Part shown: one piece after another, positions 13,851 to 18,760 of the stretch
Layout of the letters: every line of letters starts with the position of its first letter
How positions within the stretch are numbered: position 1 is the stretch's first letter
Source of the DNA: Calditenuis sp032249575
Lineage (GTDB): Archaea; Thermoproteota; Nitrososphaeria_A; Caldarchaeales; Calditenuaceae
Length of the DNA: 18,760 bases
Direction: 5' to 3'
Assembly: GCA_032249575.1 (NCBI GenBank)
Contig: JAVVHL010000012.1
Coordinates: forward strand, 1 to 18,760
Translations under genes and position numbers: made by a program
Notes under the pieces: model-generated
Seen by the model: the letters and a program-made list of their open reading frames with translations, nothing else
The model's database searches: none
What the model was told of the DNA's origin: nothing

Positions 13851-15461
13851 TTGGGGCCTGAGGTCAGGCAGGTGATCGGGAGGGGAACTTGGATCGACAT
13901 GGTGGCCCATCGGCTCGTCAGAAGGGAGAAAGAGCTCGGCCGTTCGCTTGACCTGATCAGGACCGAGAGCGGTTTCGGAGCCAGCGGCATACCTCACATA
14001 GGCTCGATGGCCGACGCGGTGAGGGCCTACGCCGTCACGCTCGCCCTCAGGGACATGGGCTACAGGTCAGAGATGGTTCTTTTCTGCGACGACCTCGACG
14101 GCCTCCGTAAGGTCCCTGCGGGCATGCCTGAGAAGATGAGGGAGGACCTCCTGAGACCTGTGAGCCACATCGAGGACCCGTTCGGGAGCTACAGGTCCTT
14201 CGCCGAGAGGATGGAGGAGATGCTGAGGGCCGCCCTCGACGAGGCGGGGATCGAGTACGTCTTCTGGTCAGGGAGGGAGGCCTACAGGAGGGGATTGCTC
14301 GCAGAGCCTGCGAAGAAGATCCTGAGTCAGGCCGCGAGGATAGGCGAGAAGATCGAGGAGATGACGGGGCAGGAGAAGTTCAAGCGCGTCCTGCCGTACT
14401 TCCCGATATGCAAGAACTGCGGCAGGATCTACACCGCCGAAGCCCACTCCTTCGACCCAGAGCGTCTCAAGGTGAGGTACCGGTGCGTCGGCGTCCAGCT
14501 GAAGTCCGGATGGCATCAGGGATGCGGCTACGAGGGCGAGGCGGACGTCACGACCGATGACGGGAAGCTGGCGTGGAAGGTGGAATTCGCTGCGAGGTGG
14601 GCTGCCCTCGACATCAGGTTTGAGGCCTATGGAAAGGACATAGCCGACTCGGTCAAGGTCAACGACTGGGTCTCCGACGAGATACTCAGCCATCCGCATC
14701 CGTACCACGTGAGGTACGAGATGTTCCTTGACGCCGTAGGCAGGAAGATCTCCAAGTCGACCGGAAACGTCTTCACGCCCCAGATGTGGTACCGGTATGC
14801 GTCGCCGCAGAGCCTGATGCTCTTCCTGTTGAAGAGGGGCACGAGGACGAGGAAGGTGACGCCGGCCGCGATACCGAGGATGATGGAGGAGCTCGACCGC
14901 CTCGAGGAGTTCTACTTCAGGAAACCGAAATCGAACGACCTGAAATCGGCCAAGTTGAGGGGCCTGTACGAGTACGCTCACCTGCTGAGGGTTCCCGAGA
15001 GACCGAAGAGGAGGGTTCCTTACAGGTTGCTGCTCCAGCTAGCCCAGATCGCACCCCCTGAGAACGTCGAGGAGTTCGTGCTCCAGAGGCTCCAGAGGTA
15101 CGGTTACGAAGTCGACGATGATGCGAGGAAGAGGCTCGGCTACGCGCTGAACTACCTCAGGGACCTTTCAGTTAGGGAGGAGGTCCCGAAGAGGGTTGAG
15201 CTCGACCCGAAGGTGCTCGAGGTCATGAGGAGGGTCCTAGAGGTCGTCAAGTCCGGTGCAGGGCCGGAGGAGATCCAGTCGGCCGTCTTCAACATATCGA
15301 GGAGCCTCGACGTGGACCCCGTCGAGACCTTCAAGGTCTTCTACCGGGTACTGCTCAACCGCGAGAGCGGCCCTCGCCTCGGTCCCTACCTCCACGACCT
15401 CGGCCCCGAGTACCTCGAAAGGGTCCTGGCACCTTACATCACAGCAGGGACCGACGGCTGA
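13851..15461 (+). CDS. lysK: Lysyl-tRNA synthetase, class I
   Basis: 536 residues from TTG 13851. Charges tRNA-Lys using a Rossmann fold, unlike the class II enzyme of most bacteria. The HIGH-equivalent is GASGIPHIGS and the KMSKS-equivalent is GRKISKSTGN. Between them lies a zinc-binding cysteine cluster (CKNCGRIYTAEA, then YRC and GCGYEGEADV). The C-terminal half is helical, as expected for the anticodon-binding cage. GTG 13758 overlaps the PriL stop by 4 nt and would add 31 residues, but these are Arg-rich, unlike the family, and span the TATA. GTG 13872 is a third option. Family assignment is secure. Confidence 0.95.
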   Translation: MGPEVRQVIGRGTWIDMVAHRLVRREKELGRSLDLIRTESGFGASGIPHIGSMADAVRAYAVTLALRDMGYRSEMVLFCDDLDGLRKVPAGMPEKMREDLLRPVSHIEDPFGSYRSFAERMEEMLRAALDEAGIEYVFWSGREAYRRGLLAEPAKKILSQAARIGEKIEEMTGQEKFKRVLPYFPICKNCGRIYTAEAHSFDPERLKVRYRCVGVQLKSGWHQGCGYEGEADVTTDDGKLAWKVEFAARWAALDIRFEAYGKDIADSVKVNDWVSDEILSHPHPYHVRYEMFLDAVGRKISKSTGNVFTPQMWYRYASPQSLMLFLLKRGTRTRKVTPAAIPRMMEELDRLEEFYFRKPKSNDLKSAKLRGLYEYAHLLRVPERPKRRVPYRLLLQLAQIAPPENVEEFVLQRLQRYGYEVDDDARKRLGYALNYLRDLSVREEVPKRVELDPKVLEVMRRVLEVVKSGAGPEEIQSAVFNISRSLDVDPVETFKVFYRVLLNRESGPRLGPYLHDLGPEYLERVLAPYITAGTDG

Positions 15462-15493
15462 GCTTCGGTGTCGGTCCGGTCTCTACAACAAAC

Positions 15494-15499
15494 CTTATC
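15494..15499 (+). promoter_or_regulatory. Possible TATA-like element for the RHH/PIN-like pair
   Basis: CTTATC centred about 35 nt before TTG 15531, slightly farther than the other TATA/start pairs here, so a leader of a few nucleotides is predicted. It lies in the 69-nt gap after LysRS. Confidence 0.3.
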
Positions 15500-15530
15500 A
15501 TCTTCCATTCAACTTGAAGTATTCAGGGAG

Positions 15531-15803
15531 TTGACGGACACGGTGCTGCTGCAGGTAAGGGTCAACGCAGCACTGCTCCGTAAGGTCGACGAGCTCTGCG
15601 CAGAGGGCCTTTTCAAGAACAGGAGCGATGCGGTCAACGACGCCCTGAGGTATCTCGTGCTTAGGTACTCGAGGACGAGTCCTGAGGGAAGGGCGACCGC
15701 GCTATACCTCGGCGGGAGACTACAGAAGTCCGGATCTCCTGTCGACCTGGTCTTCAGGGCTGCTAAGGGTAGAGCGGAGGCGAGTGAGAGGTGGACGCGG
15801 TAG
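15531..15803 (+). CDS. Ribbon-helix-helix DNA-binding protein, VapB-like antitoxin candidate
   Basis: 90 residues from TTG 15531; GTG 15543 is also possible. The ribbon-helix-helix is at residues ~5-43: strand VLLQVRVNAALLRKVDELCA followed by GLFKNRSDAVNDALRYLV. The KNRSDAVNDALR helix-turn is typical of CopG/Arc-type repressors. RHH proteins dimerise and bind operators through the strand; in toxin-antitoxin pairs the C-terminal tail masks the toxin. Its stop lies 13 nt inside the next gene, which is PIN-like, so the two look like a coupled pair. The basic C-terminal tail (residues 65-90) is not recognised. Confidence 0.8.
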   Translation: MTDTVLLQVRVNAALLRKVDELCAEGLFKNRSDAVNDALRYLVLRYSRTSPEGRATALYLGGRLQKSGSPVDLVFRAAKGRAEASERWTR

Positions 15804-16225
15804 GCTACGACGTCCTGGCGATCCACCACCTTGCGCTAGAAGACGACCCGAGATATCCCGACAACGAGGAGTACATCTCGATGACGAGGGGTTTGCCGAA
15901 GGCCGTGACGGTCATTGACCTGCTGAACCTTGTGGCCGTGGTGGCAGAGGCGGTGGGCGATAGGGCAGCCCGGGAGCTCTACCTCGCATACCTGAGGAGC
16001 GAGGAGCACGTAGTCCTCTTCCCGCCTCCACCGGTCTCTTGGGAGGAGCACATCGAGGACGTCTTCCCTGACCTTCTAAGGGGGCTCGATTACGTCGGCG
16101 TCCTGATCGAGCGGTCCCTCGAGACGAACCACGAGGTCACGCGTTACGTGACCTGGAGGAAGGAGTACAAGGGTAAGCTCAGGACCAAGGTGGTATCACC
16201 CTCGGAAGCCATCGGTAAGACCTGA
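15791..16225 (+). CDS. PIN-like domain protein, VapC-like toxin candidate with altered active site
   Basis: 144 residues. The overall pattern resembles archaeal PIN proteins: a first strand with D7 (VGYDVLAIHHLALEDDPRYP), a central TVIDLLNLVAVV helix, a LYLAYLRSEEHVVLFPP segment, and a C-terminal TRYVTWRKEYKGKL...VVSPSEAI that matches the usual FVTWN...VLTPEE ending. PIN nucleases use three or four acidic residues. Here the helix position that is normally Glu appears to be N46, with D43 nearby, and D100 could be the third. The enzyme may therefore be weak or inactive, or the assignment may be wrong. The GTG start overlaps the RHH gene by 13 nt. Confidence 0.6.
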   Translation: MDAVGYDVLAIHHLALEDDPRYPDNEEYISMTRGLPKAVTVIDLLNLVAVVAEAVGDRAARELYLAYLRSEEHVVLFPPPPVSWEEHIEDVFPDLLRGLDYVGVLIERSLETNHEVTRYVTWRKEYKGKLRTKVVSPSEAIGKT

Positions 16226-16246
16226 GGAATACCGGACGGGGTTACG

Positions 16247-16252
16247 CTTAAC
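16247..16252 (+). promoter_or_regulatory. TATA-like element for the DUF3786 gene
   Basis: CTTAAC centred about 27 nt before GTG 16277; the 51-nt gap holds nothing else evident. Confidence 0.45.
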
Positions 16253-16276
16253 TCCCATCGATACGTCGTCTGCGCC

Positions 16277-16912
16277 GTGATGGCGCTTCACGACTTGCTC
16301 TCATACCTGAAGACCCTCGATCCGAAGGAGGTCAGCAGGAAGTGCGAGGTCGCCTACCTCCCTCCCAAGGAGGAAAAGGGGCCCAGGTACCTCGTCAACG
16401 TCCTCGACCTCACTTACTGCTTCCACCTGAGTGACGGCACCGCTGAGGAGGTGGTGAAGAAGGAGCCTGCGGACCCGAGCTTCTCGGCCGTAATAGCGAA
16501 GTACCTCGCCAACCAGGTCAGGTACGAGCCTCAGAAGGGATGGGTCGGGATCGAGAAGTTCGTCAACGCCCAAGCCTATCACAGCGAATACGTCAGGAAG
16601 GTCCTAAGGCCCATGATCGAGGCCTTCGGCACGAAGGCCGACCTCTTCATCCAGTCCGCCGTCACGACTGGAGGGAGGAAGGAGAAGCTGGGAGGGATCT
16701 CGTTCAGCTTCAAGTTCTTCCCGAGACTGTTGACGTTGGTCCAGCTCTGGCCTTCCAGCGACACCGTGCTGGGTCGTGCTGAGGTGAGCATCAAGTTCTC
16801 GCCTCACGCAGTCCAGTACCTTGAGGGGAGGGACGCGATGACGATCGCCGAGTTCCTGGTCAAGCGGCTGCTCCACAACAGGACGACGAGACGGAGATCG
16901 GTCACAGCCTGA
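16277..16912 (+). CDS. DUF3786-like protein
   Basis: 211 residues from GTG 16277, followed at once by ATG 16280. The C-terminal half fits DUF3786: GGISFSFKFFPRLLTLVQLW, SSDTVLGRAEVSIKFSPHAV, then QYLEGRDAMTIAEFLVKRLL. The N-terminal half has PRYLVNVLDLTYCFHLSDG and a conserved-looking WVGIEKFVNAQAYHSEYVRK region. DUF3786 has no established function to my knowledge; it is common in anaerobes with corrinoid metabolism. Two cysteines (C23, C48) do not form a pair motif. The gene ends one nucleotide from the end of the convergent cobalamin adenosyltransferase gene, which hints at but does not prove a shared corrinoid theme. Confidence 0.72.
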   Translation: MMALHDLLSYLKTLDPKEVSRKCEVAYLPPKEEKGPRYLVNVLDLTYCFHLSDGTAEEVVKKEPADPSFSAVIAKYLANQVRYEPQKGWVGIEKFVNAQAYHSEYVRKVLRPMIEAFGTKADLFIQSAVTTGGRKEKLGGISFSFKFFPRLLTLVQLWPSSDTVLGRAEVSIKFSPHAVQYLEGRDAMTIAEFLVKRLLHNRTTRRRSVTA

Positions 16913-16913
16913 C

Positions 16914-17516
16914 TCAGCCGAGCGCCCTTCCCGGCCACTTGTCCTCGGGCGCCTTCTCCCTCGCGTTGACAGCTCGCGCCATCTGGAAGAGGAGCGTCGA
17001 GAGCCTGTTGAGGTACCTGACGATCTCAGGATTTACCTTCTCTCGATCTGAGAGGAGGACCACGGCCCTCTCGGCCCTCCTCGCCACGGCCCTCGCGAAG
17101 TGGAGCATCGCTCCGGGAAGGGAGCCTGAAGGGTAGACGAAGTGCCGCAATTCCTCCAACTCGGAATCTAGCCGTTCCAGCGCAGCTTCGAGCGAAGAGA
17201 CGTCCTCTCTGCCGATCTGCTTTATCCCCAAATTCTCCGGCACCTCCGATGCCAGCTCCGCGCCGATCCTGAAGAGCGCCTCCTGAACCTTCCTGAGCTC
17301 CGCTTCGAGGTCAGGATGCCTATCCCTCAGCAGCGACCTGCATACGCCTAGGACGGAGTTGAGCTCGTCGACCTCACCGCACGCCACGACCCTCGGATGG
17401 TGCTTCCTGACCCTCTTCCCCTCCAGAAGCCAGGTGCTGCCGTCATCACCGGTCCCGTACCTCACGTCCACCCGTGCTCCATCTGCAGCCATAAGGGTTC
17501 GTCGCCAACGTTTCAT
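16914..17516 (-). CDS. Cob(I)alamin adenosyltransferase, PduO/MMAB type
   Basis: 200 residues. Transfers the 5'-deoxyadenosyl group of ATP to cob(I)alamin, making coenzyme B12. The N-terminal ATP-binding signature is RYGTGDDGST (residues 19-28), followed by GEVDELNSVLG (47-57). Near the C-terminus are ARRAERAV (145-152) and YLNRLSTLLF (168-177). The last motif usually has Asp where T174 stands here. The ATG at 17516 agrees with an ATTAAC element about 29 nt upstream; an ATG at 17492 is the alternative. The gene is convergent with DUF3786 and divergent from the phosphoribosyltransferase gene. No B12-dependent enzyme is in the window. Confidence 0.93.
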   Translation of the reverse strand: MKRWRRTLMAADGARVDVRYGTGDDGSTWLLEGKRVRKHHPRVVACGEVDELNSVLGVCRSLLRDRHPDLEAELRKVQEALFRIGAELASEVPENLGIKQIGREDVSSLEAALERLDSELEELRHFVYPSGSLPGAMLHFARAVARRAERAVVLLSDREKVNPEIVRYLNRLSTLLFQMARAVNAREKAPEDKWPGRALG

Positions 17517-17542
17517 CGGCTGCCGTCCTCACCGGATTACAC

Positions 17543-17548
17543 GTTAAT
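17543..17548 (-). promoter_or_regulatory. TATA-like element between cobalamin adenosyltransferase and phosphoribosyltransferase genes
   Basis: ATTAAC on the minus strand about 29 nt before ATG 17516. Its complement GTTAAT is 35 nt before ATG 17581 on the plus strand, so one AT-rich site may serve both directions. CGTTAAT recurs at 17564-17570 as a direct repeat, 22 nt apart. Confidence 0.4.
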
Positions 17549-17580
17549 TCCGGGACCGTCCAGCGTTAATCGGAAGCGCC

Positions 17581-18228
17581 ATGAGGTTCAGGGACAGGCG
17601 CGAAGCAGGACGGAAGCTGCTAGAGCTCGTCAGGAAGTGGGAAGTGAGGCCTGATCTGGTGCTCGCGATCCCGCGCGGAGGCGTCGTCGTGGGATACGAG
17701 GTTGCGACCGGGCTCAACGCAGGGCTCGACATCGTCATGGTCAGGAAGATAGGGGTGCCTGGGAACCCCGAGCTCGCAGCGGGTGCGGTCTCTGAGGACG
17801 GAGAGGTTTACGTCGAGCAAGAGGTCCTGGACCTTTACGGGCTCGACGAGTCCTACGTCAGGGAGCGAGCTGCCACGATGCTCGGAGAGGTTAGGGAGAG
17901 GGCCAAGAGGCTGAGGGGAGGTGCCGAGAGGATCGACGTCAGGGAGGCTAACGTCCTCTTAGTAGACGACGGGATGGCAACAGGGTCCACGATGATCGCC
18001 GGCTTGAGGTCTGTTAGGAGGCTGGGTGCAAAAGGCGTCAGCGTTGCAGTTCCCGTCTCCTCGAGGGAGGCGTTGCTCAGGGTCTCGAGGGAGGCCGACA
18101 GGGCCGAGGCTGTGCTGGTCCCGGAGGAGTTCTTCGCGGTCGGAGAGTTCTATGAGCATTTCCCCCAGGTCGAGGACGATGAGGTTGTAGAGCTGCTGAG
18201 GAGCGCCAGGAGGTCGAGGTGGGCATGA
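17581..18228 (+). CDS. Predicted phosphoribosyltransferase (COG1926 type)
   Basis: 215 residues. A type I phosphoribosyltransferase fold: the N-terminal PDLVLAIPRGGVVVGYEVAT (24-43), the VMVRKIGVPGNPELAAGAV hood segment (52-70), and the PRPP-binding loop VLLVDDGMATGST (125-137). The combination with GNPELAAGAV marks the COG1926 group, whose base substrate is not established; purine salvage is possible. The stop overlaps the next gene by 4 nt (ATGA). Confidence 0.9.
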   Translation: MRFRDRREAGRKLLELVRKWEVRPDLVLAIPRGGVVVGYEVATGLNAGLDIVMVRKIGVPGNPELAAGAVSEDGEVYVEQEVLDLYGLDESYVRERAATMLGEVRERAKRLRGGAERIDVREANVLLVDDGMATGSTMIAGLRSVRRLGAKGVSVAVPVSSREALLRVSREADRAEAVLVPEEFFAVGEFYEHFPQVEDDEVVELLRSARRSRWA

Positions 18229-18443
18229 GGGATCCTTTGACACTCATCGGCATCGGGCTGGTCATCGCTGGAGCCGTCCTGATCCTCGGGTCGTTGATGC
18301 TGAGACATCTGCCAGAGTTGAGGGAGGTCCACCCGCTCCTCTTCGTCTCTGTCAGGGTCGGCGACCTCACGATCGGGACATCGCCATTATTGATTTTGGT
18401 CCTCCTGGCACTTTACCTCCTTCTGATGTGGCCGCGTGCTTGA
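18225..18443 (+). CDS. Small two-helix membrane protein, DUF2905-like
   Basis: 72 residues from ATG 18225. Two hydrophobic segments (about residues 5-27 and 49-69) flank a short loop HLPELREVHPLLFVSVRVGD. The layout of an N-terminal GxGLVIAGAVLIL helix, a loop with LTIGTSP, and a terminal hydrophobic helix resembles DUF2905, which has no known function. Overlap with the phosphoribosyltransferase gene by ATGA shows that the two are translated together. Confidence 0.7.
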   Translation: MRDPLTLIGIGLVIAGAVLILGSLMLRHLPELREVHPLLFVSVRVGDLTIGTSPLLILVLLALYLLLMWPRA

Positions 18444-18474
18444 GGTGGCGTTCGGGCTCCTCCCAGGTCAAGTT

Positions 18475-18480
18475 CTATTA
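18475..18480 (+). promoter_or_regulatory. TATA-like element for tRNA-Leu
   Basis: CTATTA centred about 29 nt before the tRNA 5' end, so transcription would start at or a few nucleotides before the mature end. Confidence 0.45.
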
Positions 18481-18506
18481 GCAAGTTGTGGGCACCTCTT
18501 CTCAGG

Positions 18507-18591
18507 GCGGGGGTAGCCAAGCCTGGTCAAAGGCGCAGGGCTCAGGACCCTGTCCCGTAGGGGTTCGTGGGTTCGAATCCCACCCCCCGCA
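18507..18591 (+). tRNA. tRNA-Leu, anticodon CAG
   Basis: An 85-nt cloverleaf can be drawn completely. Acceptor stem GCGGGGG pairs with CCCCCGC; D stem GCC/GGC; anticodon stem CAGGG/CCCTG with loop CTCAGGA, giving anticodon CAG at 18543-18545. The long class II variable arm contains a CCC/GGG stem, and the T arm is GTGGG-TTCGAAT-CCCAC. The discriminator is A. There is no intron at 37/38 and the 3' CCA is not fully encoded (ACCT follows). It reads CTG leucine codons, which are frequent in this GC-rich sequence. Confidence 0.96.
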
Positions 18592-18609
18592 CCTCTCGAA
18601 TCCTCTGCG

Positions 18610-18619
18610 TTCTTTATTT
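18610..18619 (+). terminator. T-rich possible terminator after tRNA-Leu
   Basis: TTCTTTATTT begins 19 nt after the tRNA. Short T-runs end archaeal transcription; in a GC-rich region this is the only such run nearby. No hairpin is required or seen. Confidence 0.35.
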
Positions 18620-18678
18620 GGGAGAAAGGTGCAGGTACGGCAGTTGCACCAGATGACAAAAGTACAGCGAGATTTGCC

Positions 18679-18696
18679 TTATAAATCCTTTATAAA
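18679..18696 (+). promoter_or_regulatory. Two tandem TATA boxes upstream of the last, truncated gene
   Basis: TTATAAAT (18679-18686) and TTTATAAA (18689-18696) are both near-consensus and about 10 nt apart. TTTATA at 18689-18694 is centred about 29 nt before GTG 18721. The AT-rich block contrasts with the surrounding GC-rich sequence. Confidence 0.6.
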
Positions 18697-18720
18697 GGGG
18701 CGGAACGATATATCCAAATA

Positions 18721-18760
18721 GTGGCCTTAGGAATCATTTGTGCGAAGGGGTGCCGCGGCA
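18721..18760 (+). CDS. Possible start of an unidentified gene, cut by window edge
   Basis: A GTG at 18721 opens a frame that runs to the window end and encodes MALGIICAKGCRG. The only support is its distance from a strong TATA box, equal to that of other leaderless genes here. Thirteen codons are too few to identify it. The gap from the tRNA to this point otherwise holds only the T-run and TATA boxes. Confidence 0.35.
   Translation, partial: MALGIICAKGCRG

Noticed and set aside
18488..18721. Short frames on both strands over the tRNA-Leu region
   Set aside because: They read through a complete tRNA cloverleaf; the tRNA explains the sequence.
1..18760. CRISPR arrays, insertion sequences, rRNA or prophage
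   Set aside because: No regularly spaced repeats, transposase, integrase or rRNA-like segments were seen; genes are housekeeping and tightly packed.

Overview
This window is a stretch of archaeal chromosome, GC-rich and densely coding. It carries archaeal-type information-processing genes: glycyl-tRNA synthetase, RNA polymerase subunit D, ribosomal proteins L18e and L13, tRNA-splicing endonuclease, aIF2-alpha, Nop10, primase large subunit (PriL) and class I lysyl-tRNA synthetase. It also has the archaeal HMG-CoA synthase / thiolase / DUF35 cluster. Arginine is coded mostly by AGG, and a two-fold protein disulfide oxidoreductase is present; both suit a thermophile. I cannot fix the lineage; a TACK-type or related thermophilic archaeon is a guess. 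I see no mobile element, CRISPR array or rRNA.

Layout. Positions 1-3929 are on the minus strand: an HD-domain phosphohydrolase (cut by the window edge), GlyRS, a four-helix membrane protein ending in a RING/PHD-like zinc finger, and an Lrp/AsnC regulator. The regulator is divergent from a plus-strand operon (about 3971-6598) of HMG-CoA synthase, acetoacetyl-CoA thiolase and a DUF35 zinc-ribbon/OB protein, the entry to the mevalonate pathway and archaeal lipids. Next come a protein disulfide oxidoreductase with a His-rich tail and rpoD-L18e-L13, followed by a small winged-helix-like gene where many archaea have S9 and RpoN. Then a DUF47/PhoU-like gene sits with the splicing endonuclease, an unknown winged-helix-like protein stands alone, and aIF2-alpha, Nop10, an HD nucleotidase-like protein and PriL form an overlapping operon. 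LysRS-I, a ribbon-helix-helix/PIN-like pair and a DUF3786 protein follow. The DUF3786 gene runs tail to tail into a minus-strand cobalamin adenosyltransferase. The window ends with a phosphoribosyltransferase, a small membrane protein, a tRNA-Leu(CAG) and the first codons of another gene.

Expression signals. Most transcription units have an AT-rich TATA-like hexamer centred about 26-30 nt before the start codon, so many first genes are probably read from leaderless mRNAs. This rule selects GTG or TTG starts, or shorter starts, for several genes. Inside operons, genes overlap by 4 nt or more. Two genes (PriL and possibly GlyRS) have conserved N-terminal sequence that can only be reached from a CTG codon or, for GlyRS, from an unusually long leader.

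All functions are read from motifs and remembered family features; no database search was possible.
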